Below are positions 24,588 to 33,549 of a DNA stretch of 64,000 nt, piece after piece. The first letter of the stretch is position 1, and each line of letters begins with the position of its first letter. Below the pieces are notes generated by a model. It was not told the DNA's origin and made no database searches. It worked only from the letters and a program-made list of their open reading frames with translations. Location: positions 1,426,001 through 1,490,000 of the forward strand of contig NZ_JBHTDC010000001.1 in NCBI RefSeq assembly GCF_042666435.1, written 5' to 3'. Origin of the DNA: Allosphingosinicella sp042666435 (lineage in GTDB: Bacteria; Pseudomonadota; Alphaproteobacteria; Sphingomonadales; Sphingomonadaceae). The translations under genes were made by a program, and so were the position numbers.

Positions 24588-26801
24588 CTAGAGCGAGAAA
24601 GCAAGCGTCGCCACCGCCGATCGCGCTTGGCCCGGCACGAAATGGCCTCCCGAAACGCTGTCGACATAATCCTCGTCGAAGATGTTGAAGACGTTGAGGC
24701 GGAGCGTCACGTCCTTGCTGAAATCATAGGCGATCGTCGCATCGGCGAGCCAATAGTCGCCGACCTCGCGCGTGTTGGCGTTGGAGGTGAAGCGGCTGCC
24801 CACATAGCGGGCGCCGCCGCCGATCTCGACGCCGAACGGGAAGCGGTAGGTCGACCACAGGCTGAGGCTGTGGCGCGGCGTGTTGGCGAGCACGTTGCCG
24901 ACCTCCTCGGGGTCGTTCGAGTCCCGGATCTGGGGATCGAGATGGGTGTAGGCGGCGATCAATTCCCAATTGGGCAGGATGCGGCCGGTGGCGCCGAGCT
25001 CGAAACCGTCGACCCTCTGCTCGCCGGCGAGCACCGTCGCCGGCTCGCCGGGCAGGCCGGGGGTGCGGGCGTTGGTCTTCTCGATCCGGAACAGGGCGCC
25101 GGTGAGCAGGAGATGGCCGTCGAGGCCGTCCCATTTGGCGCCGACCTCGTAGGTGCGGCTCTTCTCCGGCTTCAAATCGACCAGCGCATCGGAGACGTTC
25201 GACGAGGTCAGGCCTTCGAAGGACGGATTGGCCGAGGTTCCGGCGCCGGCATAGAGGCTGAGCGAGGGCGTCGGCTTGTAGGTGAGACCGGCGCGCCAGG
25301 AGACGATGTCGTCGGTCCGCGCGAGCGGGGTCGGATCGGGGTCGGTTCGGGTCGGAAGACCGATATAGTCGACCTCGAACCGCTCGTAGCGAAGGCCGCC
25401 GGTCAGCAGCCATTGCGGGCTGAGCGTCAACGTGTCGAACAGATAGGCGGCGACAGAATCCGCTTCGGCGCGGGCGGTGAAGCCGGACGGGGCGATCACA
25501 CCGTCATATGGACGGGTCGGGTCCGGATCGAACAGGTCGGTGGGGCTGGCTTCCTCGATATCGCGGCCGACATTGCGGCTCTTCTCGCGCGAAATCTCGA
25601 AGCCGGCGACGAGATCGTGGCGGAGGCCGCCAGTGTCGAACTCGGCGAAGATATTGCTCTGGTTGAGCCATATCTGATCGACCGTGTCGCGTGACTGGCC
25701 CTGCGCGCGAATCCGGGTGGTCGTCGAATCGAGGAAGCGCGGCGAGGAGTAGATCGAGTCGCGCGTCGAATGGCCGTAACGGGTGACGTTGGAGACCCGG
25801 ATGTCGTCGGTGACGTCATGCTCCAGCGCGAAGGTGACGATGTTGGTCACCGTCTCCTCATAGTCGCGGTCCAGCAGGCCGTAATAATTGTCATGATCGA
25901 CCGGCGCGGGGCGGTTGTGGAAGGGGAGGAGCTCCGGCACCTCGGTCGTGTCCGGCACGAACGGGACGCCGTAATCGGGGACATTGTCCTGATCGAGCCG
26001 GTAATAGCTGAGGATGGCGCGGGTCGTGCCGCCGAGGCCGAGCGCGACCGAGGGCGCGATGCCGAACCGCCGTCCTTCGACATGGTCGCGGCCGGGCACG
26101 TCGGAATCGTGGTAGAGCAGGTTGAGCCGGACGGCCGCGCCCTCGAGGCCAATCATGTCCTCGCCGATATTGAGATCGCCGGTCACGCGGAGATAATCAG
26201 GACTGCCGACGCCGGCCGTTCCCCCGACGAAGGTGTCGCTCCGCGGCTGCTTCGAGAAGAGGTTGATATAGCCGCCGGTCGAGCCGCGGCCGGTCTGGGC
26301 GGTGGACGGGCCCTTCACTACCTCGACCTGCTCGACGTTGAACGTGTCGCGCGTATAGCTGCCGAAATCGCGAATGCCGTCGATGAAGATGTCGGTGCGG
26401 GCGGAGAAGCCGCGCAGTGTGAGATTGTCGCCGGCCGGGACACCGCCCTCGCCCGCCGCCATGCTGATGCCCGAGACGTTGCGGAGCACGTCGCGCAGGG
26501 TCGTTGCCGCCTGCTGCTCGATCACCTCGCGCGGGATGACGCTGATCGATTGCGGCGCCTCGCGGATATCGCCGAGGCGGCTGTTGAGCGTGTTGATGCG
26601 ATAGCGTTCCCCGGTGACGGTGATGTCGTCGGGGCGGGCGTCATCCGCTTCGGCGGCGGCGGCGGCTTCGACGTCGGCCAGTGCTTCGGCCGCCATCGCC
26701 TGCGGCGCCAGCGCGAGTGACGAGCCGCCCGCGAGAACGAGCGCGGCCTTGCGGCAGGAGCGGATGCCGACGGCGGCGATGAAGTGGTTTCGACTGGACA
26801 T
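24588..26801 (-). CDS. TonB-dependent siderophore receptor (PiuA/Fiu-like)
   Basis: A 737-residue outer-membrane ferric-siderophore receptor. ATG 26801 gives a signal peptide (LVLAGGSSLALAPQAMA); DDITVTGERYR is the TonB-box region, the plug contains REAPQSISVIPREVIEQQ, LTLRGFSARTDIFIDGIRD and VEVVKGPSTAQTGRGSTGG, and the barrel ends ARSAVATLAFSL with a terminal aromatic pattern. The plug and barrel, the downstream PiuC-like gene and the divergent PepSY gene all point to catecholate-type siderophore uptake. The exact ligand cannot be read from sequence. A Fur-like site lies in its promoter region. Confidence 0.92.
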   Translation of the reverse strand: MSSRNHFIAAVGIRSCRKAALVLAGGSSLALAPQAMAAEALADVEAAAAAEADDARPDDITVTGERYRINTLNSRLGDIREAPQSISVIPREVIEQQAATTLRDVLRNVSGISMAAGEGGVPAGDNLTLRGFSARTDIFIDGIRDFGSYTRDTFNVEQVEVVKGPSTAQTGRGSTGGYINLFSKQPRSDTFVGGTAGVGSPDYLRVTGDLNIGEDMIGLEGAAVRLNLLYHDSDVPGRDHVEGRRFGIAPSVALGLGGTTRAILSYYRLDQDNVPDYGVPFVPDTTEVPELLPFHNRPAPVDHDNYYGLLDRDYEETVTNIVTFALEHDVTDDIRVSNVTRYGHSTRDSIYSSPRFLDSTTTRIRAQGQSRDTVDQIWLNQSNIFAEFDTGGLRHDLVAGFEISREKSRNVGRDIEEASPTDLFDPDPTRPYDGVIAPSGFTARAEADSVAAYLFDTLTLSPQWLLTGGLRYERFEVDYIGLPTRTDPDPTPLARTDDIVSWRAGLTYKPTPSLSLYAGAGTSANPSFEGLTSSNVSDALVDLKPEKSRTYEVGAKWDGLDGHLLLTGALFRIEKTNARTPGLPGEPATVLAGEQRVDGFELGATGRILPNWELIAAYTHLDPQIRDSNDPEEVGNVLANTPRHSLSLWSTYRFPFGVEIGGGARYVGSRFTSNANTREVGDYWLADATIAYDFSKDVTLRLNVFNIFDEDYVDSVSGGHFVPGQARSAVATLAFSL

Positions 26802-26845
26802 GCTGGCCCCTGTTGTTGCAAATCGTTCGCAGAATTGATGCGGCT

Positions 26846-26855
26846 GATAATCATT
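26846..26855. promoter_or_regulatory. Candidate Fur box shared by divergent iron genes
   Basis: GATAATCATT matches ten consecutive central positions of the 19-base Fur consensus; flanks are degenerate. It lies between the siderophore receptor start (26801, minus) and the PepSY gene start (26895, plus), so one site could repress both in iron-rich cells. Confidence 0.65.
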
Positions 26856-26894
26856 CGCAACAAGGGCTGGCAAGAAGCAAATGCGAGGAACGAA

Positions 26895-28034
26895 ATGAAC
26901 GCTGGAAATCAAGGCCTTGGCCGGGCGGGCTGGCGGCGTTTGTGGCTGCAGGTCCACAAATGGATCGGGCTATTGCTCGCGATTCTGATCGTCCCCATCT
27001 CGCTGACGGGGTCGGCCCTGGTCTGGCACGACTGGCTCGATGAGGCGCTGAACCCCGCCCGCGAGGTTGCGGCGGGCGCCGTTCCGGTACTGCCGGCATC
27101 GGCCTATGCCGCCGCCGCTTCGGCTGCTCTGGCGCCGGGCGAGCGAGTCCAGTCGATCCGCTATCCCGAGGGAGAAGGGCCGATCCTGGTCAGCGCCGCC
27201 CGGCCGCCGGAGAGCGCGGGCGCGGGCCGCCGGCCGGTGCGCACCAACATCTGGCTCGATCCGGCGAACGGCCGGGTGCTCGACAAAGCGGCGAGCGACG
27301 AGGGCGCGGTTCGCTTCCTCCACGTCCTCCATGGCAGCCTCCAGGTGCCGGACGTGGGGCGGCAGATCGTCGGCTGGGTCGGCGTGGCGATGCTGGTCTC
27401 GTGCCTCAGCGGCCTCTGGCTGTGGTGGCCGGTGACGGGTTCCGTGCGCCGAAGTTTCCGGTGGCGCCGGCAGAATGCGACCAGCGCCAACCTTCACCAC
27501 CAGACGGGTTTCTGGATCCTCATTCCGCTGGCGATGCTGTCCTTCACCGGCGTGTGGATTTCCTTCCCGCAATTCTTCGGGCCGTTGTCCGGAGCGGAGG
27601 CGCCGCGCGCCGGGCCCCGCCCGGCCCCGGCGCGGCCGCTGGCCGAGACGCGGCTGACGCCGGACGCGGCGGCGGAAGCGGCCGGTTCCCATGCGACCGG
27701 AGCTCTGGTGTCGATCACCTGGCCGACCGACAAGGCGCCGGAATGGACGATAGCGTTCGCGCGCGACGGCGGGCCGGCCGAGATCGCCGTCGCCGACGCC
27801 GGCGGCGAAGTAACGCCGCCCTCCCCGCCCCGCCCCGAAACGATCGCGCGGACGATGCGGCGCTGGCATGACGGCGACGGTATGGGGCTTGTCTGGCAGC
27901 TCGTCATCTTCGTCGGCGGGATCATCCCCGCATTGCTCGCCGTCACCGGGATCATGATGTGGCTGCGCGCGCGGGGCTGGCGCAGGCGGATCGCTAAACG
28001 GCGGCTGAACGCCGCGCCCGCCGCGGCGGAATGA
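26895..28034 (+). CDS. PepSY-associated membrane protein, iron-regulated type
   Basis: A 379-residue inner-membrane protein with four likely membrane helices: about 22-45 (WIGLLLAILIVPISLTGSAL), 150-170, 205-225 and 335-358. Two PepSY-like periplasmic parts lie between them. HKWIGLLLA at the start and FLHVLHGSL are typical of the PiuB/PepSY_TM group, which often sits with siderophore receptors and is proposed to reduce or release iron. ATG 26895 follows GAGGA. It is divergent from the receptor with a candidate Fur box between. Its stop abuts that of smc. Confidence 0.88.
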   Translation: MNAGNQGLGRAGWRRLWLQVHKWIGLLLAILIVPISLTGSALVWHDWLDEALNPAREVAAGAVPVLPASAYAAAASAALAPGERVQSIRYPEGEGPILVSAARPPESAGAGRRPVRTNIWLDPANGRVLDKAASDEGAVRFLHVLHGSLQVPDVGRQIVGWVGVAMLVSCLSGLWLWWPVTGSVRRSFRWRRQNATSANLHHQTGFWILIPLAMLSFTGVWISFPQFFGPLSGAEAPRAGPRPAPARPLAETRLTPDAAAEAAGSHATGALVSITWPTDKAPEWTIAFARDGGPAEIAVADAGGEVTPPSPPRPETIARTMRRWHDGDGMGLVWQLVIFVGGIIPALLAVTGIMMWLRARGWRRRIAKRRLNAAPAAAE

Positions 28035-31000
28035 TCACTCCGCCGCGAGCAGCCGCTCGGCGCCGCCGAGGTCCACGCTGACCAGGCGGCTGACGCCTTT
28101 CTCGATCATGGTGACGCCGAACAGGCGGTGCATCCGGCTCATCGTCACGGCGTTGTGGGTGACGATCAAATAGCGCGTGTCGGTCTCGGCGGTCATCCGG
28201 TCGAGGAGGTCGCAGAACCGCTCGATATTGGCGTCGTCCAGCGGCGCGTCGACCTCGTCGAGGACGCAGATCGGGGCGGGGTTGGTGAGAAACAAGGCGA
28301 AGATCAGGGCGACGGCCGTCAGCGCCTGCTCCCCGCCCGAAAGAAGGGTCAGAGCCGAGAGACGCTTGCCCGGCGGCTGCGCCATGATCTCCAGTCCCGC
28401 CTCGAGCGGATCATCCGATTCGATCAGCTCGAGATGCGCCTGTCCGCCGTCGAACAAAGTGGAGAAGAGGCTGCGGAAGTGGCGATCGACGGCTTTGAAG
28501 GCCGCCAGCAGCCGGGCGCGGCCTTCGCGGTTCAGGCTGCCGATAGAGCCGCGCAGGCGGTGGATGGCGACGCCCAGCTCCTCGCGTTCCGCCTGCGAGC
28601 TGGCATGGCCCTCCTCCAGCTCGGCCAGCTCCCGCTCGGCGACGAGATTGACCGGACCGATGCGTTCGCGGTCGGCCGAGAGGCGGTCGAGCCGCGCCGA
28701 TTCGGTCTGCGCCTCCTCGATGCCGTCTTCGTCAAAGCCGACCTTTTGCGACAGGAGCGGGGGCGGACATTCGAATCGTTCGCCGGAGATGCGGCCCATC
28801 TCGACGCGGCGCATTTCCTGATTCTCGTGCCGGGCGACCGCGCCGGCGCGGGCTTCGCGGGCGATGGAGAGCGCTTCGCTTACTTCGGCGAGCCGAGCCT
28901 CCGTCTCCCGCAGCGCATCCTCCTCCGCGCGTTCATGGGCGGCGGCGGCGCGGGCGGCTTCGGCGGCGGCGGTCGCCTCCGTTTCCAGCTGTTCGAGCCG
29001 CGCGGCGAGGGCTTGCGGCGCATCCGCCAGCCGCCCGGCCTCTTCCTCCGTCTCCGCGATGCGCTTCGCCATGTCGGCCTGACGCTTGGTCGCGTCCGCG
29101 GCCCGGTTGCGCCAATCCTGCCGCTCCTGGCGCGCGGCTTCGGCGCGCTGCTTGTCGGCGCCGATGGAACGCGCGTGGGTGGCGGCCTCGGCGCGGACTT
29201 CGGCGAGGGCCGCCTGCGCGGCTTCCGCCCGCGAGCGAAGGCCGGCGACGCGCCGCTGCGTGGCCTCCGCATCGGGGAGAGCGGCGACGGACCTTTCCGC
29301 ATCGCCAAAGGCTGCCTGGGCCTCGGCGACATCGGCTTCCGCCTGGGCGGCCCGCTCGCCAAGTCCGACGCGGCGCATCTCGAGCCGTTCGAGGGCGACG
29401 TTGGCGGCGTCTTCCTGGCGAGTCGCCTCGCGGATCGCGGCGGTCGCCTCGGCCTCGCTCCGGCGGCCCAGATCGGCGGCTTCGCGCGCGACCTGCATCT
29501 CGGCCTGCGCGCGCGCGACCGCCGCCTGCGCGGTCTCGACGGCGGCGGACGCGGGGGGTAGCGCCTGCTCGATCTCGGCGAGACGATTGACCCGGATCAG
29601 CCGTTCGGCGGCGGCGGCGCCCACGCCGGTGGCGACGAATCCATCCCAGCGGCGGAGCCGGCCGTCGCGGGTGACGAGGCGCTGGCCCACGGCGAGAGCG
29701 ATGCCGCCGTCATCCTCGTCCGCCACGCCGATCTGGGCGAGGCGGCGGGCGAGCGAGGCGGGCGCCCGCACGTGATCCAAGAGCGAAGCGAGGCCGGGCG
29801 GCAGGGCCGGATCGTCCTCGCCCGTCTCGGCGCCGGTCCAGCGGCGCGGAGCGTCGCCCGCGACCGCCGCCTCCAGATCGTCGCCGAGCGCGGCGGCAAG
29901 CGCGCGCTCGAAGCCGGGCGCGGCCTTCAGATGGTTGATCGCGCGGTCGCCGCCCGCATTCTGGACGGCGCGAGCGAGGGCCTTGGCCTCCGATTCAAGC
30001 GCGGCCAGGACGGCCCGGGCCGACGCACCCTCGCTTTCGGCGGAATCGCGCGCGGCGGCGGCGGCCTCGCGTTGGCCTTCAGCGGCGACGATCGCCTGCG
30101 CCGCGACCGCGAGCGCGGTCTCGGCCCGGCCTCGTCTGTCGCGGGCGGCGCGTTTCGCCTCGACCAGGGGGGCTTCCTCATCCATCTCGCCGATCTGCTG
30201 GCGGAGGCGGGCGAGCTCGGCCTCGGCACGGGCGAGCCGGGTCCGCGCCGCTTCGAGCGCCGCCGCCGCGACCCGGGCCTCGGCCTGCTCGCCGGCCTGG
30301 GTCGCGCGCGCCTTGCCGAGCGCCGCCTCCGCCTCCCGCGCTTGGTCTTCACGTTCGACCGTGCGGATGTCGATCGTGCCGCGGTTCGCCTCGGCTTCGG
30401 CGAGGCGCCGTGCGATGACGGCGAGCTCGTCGTCAAGGCGAACCAGCGCCGCCTCGGCATCGGCGCCGAGCGACGCCTCGCGCGCGCGATCGGCGGTGAG
30501 CGTCGCCCGCCGGGCGCCGAGCTCGGCGATGCGGCGGTCGATGCCGTCGCGTTCGGCGCGCAAGGCCGCCAACCGGTGCCCGAGCGACGACGCCTGCTCG
30601 CGCGCGGCTTCGGCGGTCCTGCGCTGGTCGGCGAGGCGCCGCGCGGCTTCGGTCTGATAGGCCGCGGCCGCGCGCTGGGCCTCGGTCGCTTTCTCGACCG
30701 CCGCGCTCGCTTGTTCCGCCTCCGCTTTCGCGGCTTCGGCGGCGGCGGCGGCTTCGCGCCAGCGCGCGAAGATGAGCCGCGCTTCGGCTATCCGGATCTG
30801 GTCGGTCAGCTTGCGGTAGCGCTCGGCCGCCTTGGCCTGGCGCTTCAGCGCGGCGGCGCGGCTCTCCATGTCGCCGAGCAACTCGTCGAGCCGGGCCAGA
30901 TTGGCCTCGGCGGCGCGCAACTTCTGCTCGGCATCCTTGCGGCGGACGTGGAGGCCGGCAATGCCAGCCGCCTCCTCCAGCATCATCCGACGCTCGGTGG

Positions 31001-31475
31001 GCCTGGCCGAGATGACCTGGGCGATCTTGCCCTGGCTGACCAGGGCCGGCGAATGGGCGCCGGTGGCGGCGTCGGCGAAGAGCAAGGCGACGTCCTTGGC
31101 GCGCACGTCCTTGCCGTTGACGCGGTAGGCGGAGCCGGCGCCGCGCTCGATCCGGCGGGTGACCTCGACCTCGCCGGCGGAGGCGATTCCGAACGCGTCG
31201 GGTATGTCGGCCGCCGGCCGCTCGACCAGCAGCGAGACTTCGGCGAAATCGCGGGCGGGGCGGATCGCGGTGCCGGCGAAGATGACATCCTCCATGCCCG
31301 CGCCGCGCATCGACTTGGGCGACGATTCGCCCATCACCCAGCGTATCGCTTCGAGGACGTTGGACTTGCCGCAGCCATTGGGGCCGACGACGCCGGTGAG
31401 GCCGGGTTCGATGCGCAGTTCGGCCGGCTCGACGAAGCTCTTGAAGCCCGAAAGCTTGATGCGCTTTATCCGCAA
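28035..31475 (-). CDS. smc: Chromosome segregation SMC protein
   Basis: An approximately 1146-residue SMC ATPase that compacts and segregates the chromosome. Walker A GPNGCGKSN is at 31-39; long coiled coils (Ala/Glu/Arg-rich) flank a central hinge at about 490-640; the C-terminal head has LLSGGEQAL near 1043 and the Walker B region VLDEVDAPLDDANIERF near 1071. The TTG at 31475 gives the family start LRIKRIKLSGFKSFVEPAEL; GTG 31493 is an in-frame alternative. It is the last gene of a minus-strand run dciA-dsbA-dsbA-smc. The coiled coil explains the many spurious frames on the other strand. Confidence 0.95.
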   Translation of the reverse strand: MRIKRIKLSGFKSFVEPAELRIEPGLTGVVGPNGCGKSNVLEAIRWVMGESSPKSMRGAGMEDVIFAGTAIRPARDFAEVSLLVERPAADIPDAFGIASAGEVEVTRRIERGAGSAYRVNGKDVRAKDVALLFADAATGAHSPALVSQGKIAQVISARPTERRMMLEEAAGIAGLHVRRKDAEQKLRAAEANLARLDELLGDMESRAAALKRQAKAAERYRKLTDQIRIAEARLIFARWREAAAAAEAAKAEAEQASAAVEKATEAQRAAAAYQTEAARRLADQRRTAEAAREQASSLGHRLAALRAERDGIDRRIAELGARRATLTADRAREASLGADAEAALVRLDDELAVIARRLAEAEANRGTIDIRTVEREDQAREAEAALGKARATQAGEQAEARVAAAALEAARTRLARAEAELARLRQQIGEMDEEAPLVEAKRAARDRRGRAETALAVAAQAIVAAEGQREAAAAARDSAESEGASARAVLAALESEAKALARAVQNAGGDRAINHLKAAPGFERALAAALGDDLEAAVAGDAPRRWTGAETGEDDPALPPGLASLLDHVRAPASLARRLAQIGVADEDDGGIALAVGQRLVTRDGRLRRWDGFVATGVGAAAAERLIRVNRLAEIEQALPPASAAVETAQAAVARAQAEMQVAREAADLGRRSEAEATAAIREATRQEDAANVALERLEMRRVGLGERAAQAEADVAEAQAAFGDAERSVAALPDAEATQRRVAGLRSRAEAAQAALAEVRAEAATHARSIGADKQRAEAARQERQDWRNRAADATKRQADMAKRIAETEEEAGRLADAPQALAARLEQLETEATAAAEAARAAAAHERAEEDALRETEARLAEVSEALSIAREARAGAVARHENQEMRRVEMGRISGERFECPPPLLSQKVGFDEDGIEEAQTESARLDRLSADRERIGPVNLVAERELAELEEGHASSQAEREELGVAIHRLRGSIGSLNREGRARLLAAFKAVDRHFRSLFSTLFDGGQAHLELIESDDPLEAGLEIMAQPPGKRLSALTLLSGGEQALTAVALIFALFLTNPAPICVLDEVDAPLDDANIERFCDLLDRMTAETDTRYLIVTHNAVTMSRMHRLFGVTMIEKGVSRLVSVDLGGAERLLAAE

Positions 31476-31505
31476 GGCGGCGCCCCCGCGCACATGGTCC
31501 GGGCC

Positions 31506-32207
31506 CTAGCTCCCCGGCGGCGCGAGCAGGGGCTCCAGCGCCGGCCAGTTATGGACGCCGTCGAGCCGTCGCCCGTTGAGGAGGAAGGTCGGGGTGCCCT
31601 GAAGGCCGTGCTCCTCGACCGCGACGCGGCGGATTTCCGCGAGCTGCCCGATCGCTGCGCCGTCCGCCAGGCATTGCGAGGGGTTGGCGACGCCGGCTTT
31701 GGCCGCGTCGTCGGCCAGCCCGCCGATCGCCGCCAGCCGTTTCAGTCGATCGGCGTCGGCCAGCGATTCAAGCTCCTTCCGCGCGGCTTCCGTCATTTTC
31801 TCAAACCGGCCGATCCACTCCGACTGGCTCGCGAAATAATGGTCGGTAAGCGCGAAATAATCGCCGGGACCGGCGCAGCGGCTGAGCATCGCGGCGGTAA
31901 GATCATAGGGGTCGCGGACGAAGTTCCTGAACTCGAAGCTGATCCGGCCGCCCTTCACATAGGCGTCGAGCAGCCGCGGCACGCCTTGCGCCGCGAAGTT
32001 CGCGCAATGGTCGCAGGTCAGCGAGCCATATTCGACCAGCTTTACCGGCGCGTCGGGATTGCCGACGCGGTAGCCGCCCTCGGGCGTCAAGGCGACGATC
32101 CGGGTCCAGTCCTTCTGGACCTCCTGCGCCGCGGCCGGAAGCAGCGCCGCCGGCGCGCCGCCTAGCGCCGTCGCCAGAACGAGGCCAAGGACGAGGCGCG
32201 CCTTCAT
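31506..32207 (-). CDS. DsbA-family periplasmic thiol oxidoreductase
   Basis: A 233-residue thioredoxin-fold protein with a cleavable signal peptide (LVLGLVLATALGGAPAALLPAAAQ). The active site is C65-D-H-C68, the cis-proline loop is QGTPTFLLNG. A helical insertion as in DsbA lies between. It should oxidise or isomerise disulfides in the periplasm. It starts one base after the stop of a paralogue with a CNHC site, and both share the pattern GGYxxGNPxAPVKxVEY, so they are a tandem duplicate. It precedes smc by 12 to 30 bases, depending on the smc start used. Confidence 0.9.
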   Translation of the reverse strand: MKARLVLGLVLATALGGAPAALLPAAAQEVQKDWTRIVALTPEGGYRVGNPDAPVKLVEYGSLTCDHCANFAAQGVPRLLDAYVKGGRISFEFRNFVRDPYDLTAAMLSRCAGPGDYFALTDHYFASQSEWIGRFEKMTEAARKELESLADADRLKRLAAIGGLADDAAKAGVANPSQCLADGAAIGQLAEIRRVAVEEHGLQGTPTFLLNGRRLDGVHNWPALEPLLAPPGS

Positions 32208-32208
32208 C

Positions 32209-32958
32209 CTACCTCAGCGCCTGCTGGATCTTGGGCTCCAGCAGCTCCCACGTGCCGGCATTCTCGGCCAGCTCGCCATTGATGATGAAGGTCGGCGTGC
32301 CCGGGAAGTTCGGATATTCGGTGGTCGCTGCCTGCGCCATTTCGACCAGCTGGTTGAACTCCGCTTCGTTCGCCAGGCACTGGCGCGCCTTGTCGGCAGG
32401 AATGCCGCGCAGCCGCACGAAATCGATGAGGCCCGCCTGTTCGCCCATCGCCGCGACCGCCTGCTGCGGCGACAGCGCCTGGAGCTGCTGCTGATCGGCC
32501 GGGCTCATCGTCTGGAGACGGCCGATCCATTCCTCCTGCGCGCCGAACATCTGTTCGGTCAGCTGGAAGTACGGAGTCGCGCCGCCGCAGCGGGTGAGCA
32601 GGGCCGCGGCTATGTCGGCCGGGTCGCGCACGAAATTGCGGATTTCGAGGCTGACCTGGCCGGTCTTCACATATTTGTCGATAAGCGCCGGAATCCCGGA
32701 TTCGGCGAAGGCCGCGCAATGGTTGCAGGTCAGCGACGCATATTCGACGACCTTCACCGGCGCCTCGGGATTGCCCATCACATATCCGCCGGCCGGAGTC
32801 TCCGTCACCGTCTTGGTCCAGTCCCCGCCATTGGGCGCGGGGATCGAAGCGACCGGGCTCGTGTCGCCGGCGGCGACCATGTTGCCCTCGCCCTCGCCGC
32901 CGCAGCTCGCCAGGAAAAGCGCCAGCGTCGCCGTGCCGGTGGTGATCAGTGCCTTCAT
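32209..32958 (-). CDS. DsbA-family lipoprotein
   Basis: A 249-residue thioredoxin-fold protein. The N-terminus TATLALFLASCGGEGEG is a lipoprotein signal with Cys19, so unlike its neighbour it is probably membrane-tethered. The active site is C78-N-H-C81 and the cis-proline loop PGTPTFIING. The sequence between is clearly related to the following gene. A soluble and a tethered oxidoreductase side by side suggests divided labour, for example one as oxidant and one with a special client. It begins four bases after the dciA stop. Confidence 0.9.
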   Translation of the reverse strand: MKALITTGTATLALFLASCGGEGEGNMVAAGDTSPVASIPAPNGGDWTKTVTETPAGGYVMGNPEAPVKVVEYASLTCNHCAAFAESGIPALIDKYVKTGQVSLEIRNFVRDPADIAAALLTRCGGATPYFQLTEQMFGAQEEWIGRLQTMSPADQQQLQALSPQQAVAAMGEQAGLIDFVRLRGIPADKARQCLANEAEFNQLVEMAQAATTEYPNFPGTPTFIINGELAENAGTWELLEPKIQQALR

Positions 32959-32962
32959 GTTT

Positions 32963-33523
32963 CTACCTCGTCAGTTTGCCGACGATCGGGATCGTCATCA
33001 TGTCAGGGGGCAGCCCTTCGCTCGCCGCGACGCCGCGCGCAAGCGATTCGAGGACCGCGCGAAGCTCGGGATCGGCGATCTCGCGGAGCGAATCGCCGAG
33101 ATCGGCCGGCAGCGGCTTCAGCGACGGCGGCGCGATTCGCGGCTTGGCTTTCGCCATCGTGACGATGCCCTGGCGAATCACGATCCGCTCGACCGCCGGA
33201 TAGCCGAAGAAGCGGTTGACCCGCTCGACGATGACCGGGGCGACATGCTGCATCATCGGCGCATGGGCGCCTTCGACGATCAAAGTGAGCACACCTTCCG
33301 ATTTGCGGCCGTGCGGAAATCTGATCGATTCGGGCGAGGAGACCCCGGCATAGCGCTTGCCGACGATCTCGGGCCAGCGGCTCACCACCGAAGACTGGAC
33401 GAAGCCGAAGCGGCGGAAGGCCGCGCCGCCGGCCTGCGGCACCATGTCGGACACGGCGCGCGGCCGCATCGCCCGGCGCGGCGCCTCCGGCTGCTTTTTC
33501 GTACGCGGACCCGATTTCGCCAT
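32963..33523 (-). CDS. dciA: DciA family protein (DUF721)
   Basis: A roughly 186-residue protein of the DUF721 family, which includes DciA, the ancestral loader of the DnaB helicase at replication forks. The conserved core is SRWPEIVGKRYAGVSSPESI followed by LTLIVEGAHAPMMQH and VNRFFGYPAVERIVIRQG, here at about residues 50-125; the C-terminal third is variable. ATG 33523 (MAKSGPRTKK) is used; ATG 33535 is possible. The gene is divergent from mutY and heads the dsbA-dsbA-smc run, a common sphingomonad order. Confidence 0.85.
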   Translation of the reverse strand: MAKSGPRTKKQPEAPRRAMRPRAVSDMVPQAGGAAFRRFGFVQSSVVSRWPEIVGKRYAGVSSPESIRFPHGRKSEGVLTLIVEGAHAPMMQHVAPVIVERVNRFFGYPAVERIVIRQGIVTMAKAKPRIAPPSLKPLPADLGDSLREIADPELRAVLESLARGVAASEGLPPDMMTIPIVGKLTR

Positions 33524-33549
33524 CGCCGCCAGCATGGCATAGGCGGGCC

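Noticed and set aside
29772..32165. A 797-codon plus-strand frame over smc
   Set aside because: A shadow of the SMC coiled coil and DsbA gene; Gly/Arg-rich and without recognisable domains.
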